DNA from: DASUPK01 sp963774305
GTDB lineage: Bacteria; Actinomycetota; Thermoleophilia; Solirubrobacterales; 70-9
Direction of reading: 5' to 3'
Assembly (NCBI GenBank): GCA_963774305.1
Contig: CAVZEM010000001.1
Span: forward strand, 1-64,000
Length of the DNA: 64,000 nt
Both the position numbers and the translations under genes were made by a program. The notes beneath the pieces are model-generated. The model searched no databases. It saw only the letters and a list, made by a program, of their open reading frames with translations, and was not told the DNA's origin. Shown one piece after another: positions 37,460 through 45,900 of the stretch (position 1 is the stretch's first letter; every line of letters starts with the position of its first letter).

Positions 37460-38536
37460 ATGGAAGAGCTGAAGGGGTTGATCCTGTCGGGGGGCGCGGG
37501 CACGCGCCTGCGCCCGATCACCCATACCTCCGCCAAGCAGCTGGTGCCGGTGGCCAACAAGCCCGTGCTCTTCTACGGGATCGAGGCCCTGGTCGAGGCC
37601 GGGATCAAGGAGATCGGGATCATCATCGCGCCCGAGACCGGCGAGGAGATCAGGCAGGCGGTCGGCGACGGTTCCGCATTCGGCGCCTCGATCACCTATC
37701 TCGAGCAGGAGGCGCCTCTCGGCCTGGCCCACGCGTTGCTCACCGCAGAGGACTTCCTGGGGCAGAGCCCCTTCGTCATGTACCTCGGGGACAACCTGCT
37801 TCGCGACGGCATAGTCGAGCTGGCGGAGGTCTTCCGCAATTCCGAGCCCGACGCGCTGATCCTGCTCACCCACGTCGACGATCCCTCCTCGTACGGCGTC
37901 GCCGAGCTCGACGGGGACAGGGTGGTCCGCCTGGTCGAGAAGCCCAAGGACCCGCCGAGCGATCTCGCGCTCGTCGGCGTCTACATGTTCGGGCCCGCGA
38001 TCTTCGAGGCCGCGCACGCGATCGAGCCATCCGCGCGCGGCGAGCTCGAGATCACCGACGCGATCGACAGGCTGATCGAGTCCGACGGCCGCGTGGAGTC
38101 GCACATCGTCAGGGGCTGGTGGAAGGACACCGGGAAGCTCGAGGACATGCTCGAGGCCAATCGCCTCGTCCTCGAGGACATCGAGCAGCGGATCGATGGC
38201 GATCTCGACGATGCGTCGCGCGTCGAGGGCCGGGTTGTGATCGAGGCCGGGGCAAAGCTCGAGCGGACCGTGGTCCGGGGCCCGGCGGTCATCGGCGAAG
38301 GCACTCGGATCGCGGACTCCTACATCGGCCCCTACACCGCGATCGACCGGGACGTGGTGATCACCGGCTCTGAGGTCGAGCACTCGATCGTTCTGGCGGG
38401 TTCCAGCATTCGGGACCTGCACGCCCGGATGGAGGCCAGCCTGCTCGGCAAGAACGTCAGCCTGAGCCGCAGCGAGGGGATGCCCAAGACCCTCCGCTTC
38501 CTGGTGGGCGACAACGCGGAAATCTCGATCCCATGA
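37460..38536 (+). CDS. rmlA: Glucose-1-phosphate thymidylyltransferase, long form
   Basis: A 358-residue nucleotidyltransferase that makes dTDP-glucose from dTTP and glucose-1-phosphate, the first step of dTDP-L-rhamnose synthesis. The nucleotide-binding signature is LILSGGAGTRLRPITHTSAK (residues 7-26), followed by QLVPVANKPVLFYGIEALVE, YLGDNLLRDG and HIVRGWWKDTGKLEDMLEAN. The C-terminal 110 residues form a left-handed hexapeptide helix (VVIEAGAKLERTVVRGPAVI), characteristic of the long RmlA subgroup. It overlaps rmlD by four bases (ATGA). Confidence 0.95.
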   Translation: MEELKGLILSGGAGTRLRPITHTSAKQLVPVANKPVLFYGIEALVEAGIKEIGIIIAPETGEEIRQAVGDGSAFGASITYLEQEAPLGLAHALLTAEDFLGQSPFVMYLGDNLLRDGIVELAEVFRNSEPDALILLTHVDDPSSYGVAELDGDRVVRLVEKPKDPPSDLALVGVYMFGPAIFEAAHAIEPSARGELEITDAIDRLIESDGRVESHIVRGWWKDTGKLEDMLEANRLVLEDIEQRIDGDLDDASRVEGRVVIEAGAKLERTVVRGPAVIGEGTRIADSYIGPYTAIDRDVVITGSEVEHSIVLAGSSIRDLHARMEASLLGKNVSLSRSEGMPKTLRFLVGDNAEISIP

Positions 38537-39558
38537 GAGTCCTGGTGACCGGAGCCGGTGGAATGCTCGGCCAGGACGTGGTCCGGGTGGCGGAGGACAT
38601 GCGCCATCAGGTGCTCGCGATGACCCACGACGACCTCGACGTCACCGACCCCGCTCGCGTGGAGCGGCTGATCACTCGCGAGCGGCCGGGCGCTGTCATC
38701 AACTGCGCGGCCTGGACCAACGTCGACGGCGCCGAGGAGTCCGAGCAGGAGGCCTCCGTGGTCAACGGACAGGGCGCCGGCTTCGTCGCCGATGCGGCGG
38801 CGAAGGTCGGCGCCCAGATCATCTACCCCTCAACCGACTATGTCTTCAACGGGAACGACGGGCCCTACGGCGAGTCCGACGATCCCGATCCGATCAACGC
38901 CTACGGGCGCACCAAGCTCGCGGGCGAGCGCGCCACGGCTCTGGTCAACGGGCGCAGCTTCATCGTCCGCACCTCCTGGCTCTTCGGTCCGCATGGCGGC
39001 AACTTCGTCGAAACGATGCTGAGGCTCGGACAGGGCGGCGGCCCGGTCGTGGTCGTCCACGACCAGGTCGGCTGCCCCACCTACACGGGCCACCTCGCGG
39101 TCGGCCTCCTGCGCCTGATCGACACGGGCGCATACGGGATCCATCACATGTCAGGTGAGGGGAGCTGCTCCTGGTACGAGTTCGCGATGGAGATCTTCCG
39201 CCAGGCCGAGGTCGTCACCCGCGTCATGGCCACGACCACCGACATGATGGAGCGGCCGGCGAAGCGGCCGGCCAACTCCGTGCTCGTCAGCCGGCGCTCG
39301 GCGCCGATCGAGCTTCCGCCGTGGCAACGCGGCCTCTCCGACTACCTCGCCCGGCGCGGCCACACCGATGAGGAAGCACCGAAGAAGCAGCGCTCGAGCG
39401 CCACGCGCCGTCAGCCCATGCTCGACTGGACCAAGCGCGAGCGCGAGGAACGGGAGGCCGACGGCGAGGAGATCACCGGTGAGAACGAGCTGCCGCTCGA
39501 TGACGTGACCTGGGACGACGGAACGGACGGAACGGACGAGGGAGCGGACGCGGCATGA
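38533..39558 (+). CDS. rmlD: dTDP-4-dehydrorhamnose reductase with acidic C-terminal extension
   Basis: A 341-residue SDR-type reductase for the last step of dTDP-rhamnose synthesis. It has the NADP motif VTGAGGMLGQDVV, the active-site motif YPSTDYVFNGNDGPYGESD with YGRTKLAGE (Tyr and Lys), and a WLFGPHGGNFVETMLRLG segment. The usual domain ends near residue 280. The remaining 60 residues are charged and probably disordered (EEAPKKQRSSATRRQPMLDW, TGENELPLDDVTWDDGTDGT). Such a tail is not normal for RmlD and could tether the enzyme. It overlaps both neighbours by ATGA. Confidence 0.93.
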   Translation: MRVLVTGAGGMLGQDVVRVAEDMRHQVLAMTHDDLDVTDPARVERLITRERPGAVINCAAWTNVDGAEESEQEASVVNGQGAGFVADAAAKVGAQIIYPSTDYVFNGNDGPYGESDDPDPINAYGRTKLAGERATALVNGRSFIVRTSWLFGPHGGNFVETMLRLGQGGGPVVVVHDQVGCPTYTGHLAVGLLRLIDTGAYGIHHMSGEGSCSWYEFAMEIFRQAEVVTRVMATTTDMMERPAKRPANSVLVSRRSAPIELPPWQRGLSDYLARRGHTDEEAPKKQRSSATRRQPMLDWTKREREEREADGEEITGENELPLDDVTWDDGTDGTDEGADAA

Positions 39559-40553
39559 AGCTCCTGGTCGCCGGCGGCGCCGGCTTCATCGGCTCGAACT
39601 ACGTGCGGCTGCGCCTCGCCAACCACCCAGATGACTCGGTGCGGGTGCTCGACAAACTCACCTATGCCGGGCGCCGCGAGAACCTCGACGGCCTTCCCCC
39701 GGACCGCTTCGAGCTGGTCGAGGCCGACATCGCCGACCGCGACGCCGCCCGAGCGGCGGTCGAGGGCTGTGACGCCGTCGTCAACTTCGCGGCCGAATCC
39801 CATGTCGACCGCTCGATCGAGGCCCCGGGCGAGTTCATCACCACCGACGTCTTCGGCACCTACGTGCTGCTCGAGGCGGCACGTGACACCGGAGTGCGCT
39901 ACCTGCAGTTCTCGACCGACGAGGTCTATGGCGACTTCGAGATGGGATCGGCGACCGAGGAATCGCCGCTGGCCCCCTCCTCCCCCTACTCGGCCTCCAA
40001 GGCGGGAGGGGACCTGCTCGTCTGGGCCTTCGCCCGCACCTACGGGGCGGAGGCGCTGATCATGCGCGCTTCGAACAACTACGGGCCCTACCAGTACCCC
40101 GAGAAGCTGATCCCGCTCTGCATCCTCAACGCGCTCGCCGGCGACCCCCTGCCGGTCTACGGAGACGGCATGCAGGTGCGCAACTGGCTCTACGTCGAGG
40201 ACTGCTGCTCCGCGGTGGACGCAGTGCTGGAGAGCGGCGAGCCGGGCAACGTCTACAACGTCGGCGGCCCGGACGAGCTCGCCAACATCGAGGTCATCAG
40301 GCGGATCCTCGCGCTCACCGACCGGGATGAGTCGCTGATCGAATACGTCAAGGACCGGCCGGGGCACGATCGCCGCTACTCGCTCTCGACCGCCCGCCTC
40401 GAGGCGCTCGGCTGGCGGGCGGCCGTGGGCTTCGACGAGGGGATCGAGCGAACCGTCCACTGGTACCGCGAGAATGAGGACTGGTGGGGCCCGATCCGCT
40501 CGGGCGACTACAGGGAGTACTACGAGCGGCACTACGGCAAGGCGCTGAAGTAG
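39555..40553 (+). CDS. rmlB: dTDP-glucose 4,6-dehydratase
   Basis: A 332-residue SDR-fold dehydratase that converts dTDP-glucose to dTDP-4-keto-6-deoxyglucose. It shows the NAD-binding GGAGFIGSNYVRL, VVNFAAESHVDRSIEAPGEF, FSTDEVYGDFEMGSATEESP (the Thr-Asp-Glu catalytic set), PYSASKAGGDLLV (Tyr and Lys) and IMRASNNYGPYQYPEKLIPL. The length is typical. It ends the rmlADB operon. rmlC, the epimerase, is not in the window and must be elsewhere if rhamnose is made. Confidence 0.95.
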   Translation: MKLLVAGGAGFIGSNYVRLRLANHPDDSVRVLDKLTYAGRRENLDGLPPDRFELVEADIADRDAARAAVEGCDAVVNFAAESHVDRSIEAPGEFITTDVFGTYVLLEAARDTGVRYLQFSTDEVYGDFEMGSATEESPLAPSSPYSASKAGGDLLVWAFARTYGAEALIMRASNNYGPYQYPEKLIPLCILNALAGDPLPVYGDGMQVRNWLYVEDCCSAVDAVLESGEPGNVYNVGGPDELANIEVIRRILALTDRDESLIEYVKDRPGHDRRYSLSTARLEALGWRAAVGFDEGIERTVHWYRENEDWWGPIRSGDYREYYERHYGKALK

Positions 40554-40656
40554 TCAGCACATCTGGAGAAGACTCCGGGTGATGCGTCTTGCTAGAAACG
40601 GGTAAGTCGCTCAAAACACCCGTGCGCGGGTTTCCACCGAAGGGGAAGTACTAAGC

Positions 40657-42813
40657 ATGACGCGATATCTGACCAGTCTCGCCGACATCGCCTATCGCCG
40701 GCGCGGCCGGATGGTGCTGGCCTGGATCGGCGCCATGATCGTGATCATCGGCGTGGGCTCCTCGCTCAAGGGCGAGTTCAACGCCAACTACAACACCCCG
40801 GGCTCGGATTCGAAGGCCGCGAGCGACATCACGGAGCAGCGCTTCGGCGGGTACTCCGGCCAGGAGGTCTACGTCACCTGGAAGGACCCAGCCGGGGCCC
40901 GTAGCGCCGCCACCCAGCAGCGCATCAACGCTTTCTTCGCCCGGGCAGAGAAGGTCAAGAACATCGGCGCCCACACTCCGATCCGCTATTCGCAGAATGG
41001 CCAGATCGCGACCTCGACGCTGCCGCTGACCGTTCCGGGGTGGGACGTCACCAAGGACCAGGGGAAGCAGCTGATCGATGCCGCGCAGGCCAACGACGGC
41101 AACGGCCTCGAGATCAAGCTTGGCGGCGATCCGATCAATCGTGCTGAGTCGCAGAGCAGCCCGGAGGGCATCGGGTTCCTCGGAGCGGCGATCGTGCTGC
41201 TGATTGCCTTCGGCTCGGTGGTGGCGGCCGGCCTGCCGCTCTCGATCGCCCTCATCGGGCTGGGCATCTCCTCGGCGGGCCTGATTCCCCTGCTCGCGAA
41301 CGTGATCGACGTGCCCGACTGGACGACCGCCGTCTCGGGCTTGATCGGGATCGGTGTCGGCATCGACTATTCGCTGCTCGTCCTGACCCGTTTCCGGTCG
41401 GCGATGGGCGAAGGCAAGGACCGGCACGATGCAGTCGTCGAAGCGGTCACCACGGCGGGGCGCAGCGTGATCATCGCGGGCTGCACCGTGGTGATCGCCG
41501 TCCTCGGCCTCTTCCTGACCGGACTCTCCTACATGTACGGCGTGGCGCTCTCCGCCGCGATCGCCGTCCTGGTCATGATGCTCGCCGCGATCACCCTGCT
41601 GCCGGCGCTTCTCTCCTACCTCGGCCCACGCGTCGACCGGCTGCGCATCCCGTTCCTCGGGCGATCGCTTCGCAAGGCCGAGGAGACCCATCGGGAGTCC
41701 CCGGCCCTGCGTTGGGCGCATGGGGTCCAGAAGCGCCCGTGGCTCGCCGCCATCTCGGCGACGGCGGTCCTGCTCGCCCTGGCGGCGCCCGCCCTCGGCA
41801 TGCGGCTCGGCTTCCCCGACGCCGGCAACGATCCGCCCGGGACGATGACCCGCCAGGCGTACGACCTGACTGCCGAGGGATTCGGGCCGGGTACGAACGG
41901 CCCGGTGGTCGTGGCCGCCACGCTTCCCAGTCGCTCGGGTGCCGGCACGATGAATGCTCTTGCGAACCGGACCCGCACCGACCCTGACGTCGCCTTCGTC
42001 TCGCCGGTGAGGCTCAACAGCGCCGGGGACGCGGCGCTGTTCACGGTGGTTCCGAAGAGCTCGCCCCAGGACCAGGCCACCTCGGACTTGGTCAAGCGCC
42101 TTCGCGACGACGCCATTCCCGCCGCCGTCGGCAGCTCCGGAATCGACGTGAAGGTCGGTGGAGTGACCGCGGCGCTCGAGGATCAGAGCACCTTCATGAA
42201 GGACCGGATGCCGCTCTTCATCTCGGGCGTGGTCGGGCTCTCGTTCCTCCTCCTGCTGGTGGCCTTCCACTCCCCGTTCATCTCGCTGAAGGCGGCGGTG
42301 ATGAACCTGCTCTCGGTGAGCGCCGCCTACGGGGTGATGACGCTGGCCGCCAACGGAGGCGGCCTGAGCAACCTGATCGGAATCGACCACGAGGTCCCGG
42401 TCGCACCGTTCATGCCGGTGATGATGTTCGCGATCCTCTTCGGTCTCTCGATGGACTACGAGGTCTTCCTGATCTCCAGGATCCGCGAGGAGTACCTCAA
42501 GCACGGGGACACCCGGCGGGCAGTCGCCGACGGCCTCGCGAAGACGGCCCGGGTGATCACCGCCGCGGCGGCGATCATGGTGGTCGTCTTCCTCGCCTTC
42601 CTGGCGGCCTCCGACGTCTTCCTGAAGCTCTTCGGGATCGGCCTGGCCTCGGCGATCTTCCTGGACGCCACCATCGTGCGGATGGTGCTGGTGCCGGCCG
42701 TGATGCAGCTGCTCGGCAAGCGCAACTGGTGGGTTCCGGACTGGCTCGAGCGGATCCTCCCGCGGCTCGACGTTGAGAGGGTCGCGCCGGCGGGCGCGGA
42801 GACGAGTTCCTAG
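40657..42813 (+). CDS. MMPL-family RND transporter
   Basis: A 718-residue membrane transporter of the MMPL/YdfJ type. It has an N-terminal TM (GRMVLAWIGAMIVIIGVGSS), a large extracytoplasmic loop, a block of five TMs from about 165 with PDWTTAVSGLIGIGVGIDYS and LLVLTRFR (the proton-relay Asp-Tyr motif), a second loop and a second block ending with FGLSMDYEVFLISRIREEYL. It probably exports lipids, glycolipids or drugs. Position after the rhamnose genes fits export of a rhamnosylated lipid, but a 103-bp gap separates them, so it may have its own promoter. Confidence 0.92.
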   Translation: MTRYLTSLADIAYRRRGRMVLAWIGAMIVIIGVGSSLKGEFNANYNTPGSDSKAASDITEQRFGGYSGQEVYVTWKDPAGARSAATQQRINAFFARAEKVKNIGAHTPIRYSQNGQIATSTLPLTVPGWDVTKDQGKQLIDAAQANDGNGLEIKLGGDPINRAESQSSPEGIGFLGAAIVLLIAFGSVVAAGLPLSIALIGLGISSAGLIPLLANVIDVPDWTTAVSGLIGIGVGIDYSLLVLTRFRSAMGEGKDRHDAVVEAVTTAGRSVIIAGCTVVIAVLGLFLTGLSYMYGVALSAAIAVLVMMLAAITLLPALLSYLGPRVDRLRIPFLGRSLRKAEETHRESPALRWAHGVQKRPWLAAISATAVLLALAAPALGMRLGFPDAGNDPPGTMTRQAYDLTAEGFGPGTNGPVVVAATLPSRSGAGTMNALANRTRTDPDVAFVSPVRLNSAGDAALFTVVPKSSPQDQATSDLVKRLRDDAIPAAVGSSGIDVKVGGVTAALEDQSTFMKDRMPLFISGVVGLSFLLLLVAFHSPFISLKAAVMNLLSVSAAYGVMTLAANGGGLSNLIGIDHEVPVAPFMPVMMFAILFGLSMDYEVFLISRIREEYLKHGDTRRAVADGLAKTARVITAAAAIMVVVFLAFLAASDVFLKLFGIGLASAIFLDATIVRMVLVPAVMQLLGKRNWWVPDWLERILPRLDVERVAPAGAETSS

Positions 42814-42827
42814 GGGAAAAGGCCTCC

Positions 42828-42869
42828 TGTGTCGACTTCCTTTCGGACGTGCGGAAGGAAGTCGACACA
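42828..42869. terminator. Perfect 15-bp inverted repeat between MMPL and lhr genes
   Basis: The arms TGTGTCGACTTCCTT (42828-42842) and AAGGAAGTCGACACA (42855-42869) are perfect complements around a 12-base loop, giving a very stable hairpin 15 bases after the MMPL stop. There is no T tract after it, so it may be a barrier to degradation, a factor-dependent terminator or a protein site. Confidence 0.55.
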
Positions 42870-42995
42870 CGGGCTTGCATCGGCTGCGTCGAATGCCTAT
42901 TCGATCTCCTCATCGACCTGTTCGTGGACGGGATCGCCGCGCGAGCCGCCTCAGAGTCCTAGGCCGAGCCGATCGGTAAGGTCGGTAGGTTCGGG

Positions 42996-45900
42996 ATGAG
43001 TACGTCCGCGACCCCAAAATCACCCCTGGAGCCCTTCTCCGAGCCTGTCCAGAAGTGGTTCGAGGCGTCATTCGAGGCCGCCACGCCTGCCCAGGCGGCC
43101 GGCTGGCCCGCGATCGCCTCAGGAGCGCACACGCTGATCTGCGCGCCGACGGGCTCGGGCAAGACCCTGGCGTCGTTCCTCTGGGGGATAGACCGCCTGG
43201 CACGTGAGCCCGAGCGGCTCGGCTCGGGTGTGCGGATCGTCTACGTCTCGCCGCTCAAGGCCCTCTCCTACGACATCGAGCGCAACCTGCGGGCCCCGCT
43301 GCAGGGGATCGGGGCGCCGGTCTCGGTGGCACTGCGCACGGGCGACACGCCGCAGACCGAGCGTCGGAGGATGCGCCGCGAGCCGCCGGACATCCTGATC
43401 ACCACGCCCGAGTCGCTCTATCTGATGATCAGCTCGGGCGCCCGCGAGATCCTGGGTGGGGTCGAGGCCGTGATCGTGGACGAGATCCACGCCGTGGCGC
43501 CGTCGAAGCGCGGCTCGCACCTGGCGCTGACCCTGGAGCGACTCGACCACCTCGGCGATCAGAACGTGCAGCGGATCGGCCTGTCGGCGACCCAGCGCCC
43601 GCTGGAACGGATCGGCCAGTTCCTGGTCGGCAACGGCCGCGACTGCGAGATCGTCGACGCCTCGGAGCCCAAGCAGCTCGACCTCGAGATCGTCGTCCCG
43701 GTCGAGGACATGGTGGAGCCCAGCCCGCTCTCCAACAAGCGGCGCGACGGTGCCGACACCGGGAAAACCCCGCACCCCGACCTGAAGCACTCGCCTGAGC
43801 GCATCGACCCGGGCCCCATCGAGGCCTCGCTCGACCCGGCCACCAACACCCGCTCGATCTGGCCGGCGATCTATCCCGAGCTGCTGCGGCTGGTGCGAGA
43901 GCACAGCTCGACGATCGTCTTCGTCAACAACCGCCGCGCCGCGGAACGCATCGCCAAACGCCTGAATGAAATGCACAACGACGAAATCGAGAGCGAACTC
44001 CCTGCGACTGAGCATGCTGGGCACAGCGATTCTCGGGCGGGTGGCGGGGCGAGGAAGTCCGCATCCGAGGACACGCCCGTACCACAGGATGCGGATTCCT
44101 CGCCCCGACAGGACCCGCCCGCCGAAATCGCTCGCGCTCATCATGGATCCCTCTCCCACGAGGAGCGCGCCCTGGTCGAGGAGCTGCTCAAGTCCGGTGA
44201 GCTGCCCTGCCTGGTGGCCACCTCCTCGCTGGAGCTCGGGATCGACATGGGGGCCGTCGACCTGGTCATCCAGGTCGAGTCCCCGAAGTCCGTCACACGC
44301 GGCCTGCAGCGAGTCGGGCGCGCCGGCCACACGCTCGGCGAGGTCTCCAAGGGGCGGATATTCCCGAAGTTCCGGGCCGATCTGCTCGAATGCGCCGTGG
44401 TCGCCCGCCGGATGCGCATGGGGGAGATCGAGGAAACCGTCATCCCGCAGAACCCACTCGACGTGCTCGCGCAGCACCTGGTGTCGATGGCGGCGCTCGA
44501 CGAGTGGGAGATCGATGAGGTCGAGAAGCTGGTTCGCTCGGCGCAGCCCTTCGCCGAGCTCTCCCGCGAACAGCTCGAGAACGTGCTCGACATGCTCGAC
44601 GGGCGCTACCCGTCGGAGCGCTTCGCCGAGCTGCGGCCGAGGATCGTCTGGGACCGCACCAAGGGCACCATGCGCGGCCGGCCGGGGGCGCGCCAGCTGG
44701 CCGTCGCCAACGCCGGCACGATCCCCGACCGCGGCCTCTACGGCGTCCATCTGCCCGACGGCCGGCGGGTAGGTGAGCTCGACGAGGAGATGGTCTACGA
44801 GGCGCGACCCGGTCAGACCTTCCTGCTCGGCGCCAGCACCTGGCGGATCGAGGAGATCACCCGCGACCGCGTCATCGTCACGCCCGCGCCGGGCACACCG
44901 GGCGCGGTGCCATTCTGGCGGGGCGACGGGATCGGCCGCCCGGCCGAGCTCGGCAGGGCGATCGGCGCCTTCGCGCGCGAGGCGGTCAACGCCGACCCGA
45001 AGAAGCTCGCCAAGGAGAACGACCTCGACAAGCTCGCCGCCCAGAACCTCGTCAACTACCTGACCGAGCAGCAGGCGGCCACGCGCGTCGTCCCCTCCGA
45101 CGAGGCGATCGTGATCGAGCGCTTCCGCGACGAGATCGGCGACTGGCGGCTCTGCGTCCTCTCGCCCTTCGGCGGACGGGTCCATGCCGCCTGGGGACTG
45201 GCACTCTCGGCCAAGATCCGCGACGACAAGGACCTGGAGGCGGACGCGATCTGGTCGGACGACGGGATCGTCATCCACCTGCCCGACGCCGACGAGCCGC
45301 CGCCCGGCGACCTGGTGATGATCGAGCCGGACGAGCTCGAGGACCTGGTGATCCGCGAGCTCTCGGGATCGGCCCTGTTCGGCGCCCGCTTCCGCGAGAA
45401 CGCCGCTCGGTCCCTGCTGATTCCGCGGGCCTGGCCGGGCAAGCGAACGCCGCTCTGGCAGCAGCGCCTCAAGTCGCAGAGCCTGCTCGAGGTCGCCCGC
45501 GACTTCCCTCGCTTCCCGGTGATCCTGGAGACCTACCGGGAGGTGATGCGCGACGTCCTCGACCTGCCCGCACTCCGCGAGCTGCTCCGCGACCTGCACT
45601 CCCGCAAGATCACGATGGTCGAGGTCGAGACGCCGACGGCGTCGCCGTTCGCCTCCTCGCTGCTCTTCGACTATGTCGCCACCTACATGTACGAGGGCGA
45701 CACGCCGAACGCGGAGCGGCGGGCCGCCGCCCTCGCCCTCGACCGCGATCTGCTGGCCGAGCTGCTCGGCCAGGAGGAGCTGCGCGAGCTGATCGACCCG
45801 GAGGCGCTCGAGGAGGTCGGCGAGCAGCTCCAGCACCTGACCGAGGCCGGGCTCGCCAAGGACCGCGACGGTCTCCAGCAGATCCTCCGCCGCCTGGGCG

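Noticed and set aside
43119..45836. 905-codon minus-strand open frame opposite lhr
   Set aside because: It is a shadow of the lhr coding sequence caused by codon bias; the plus strand has all helicase motifs.
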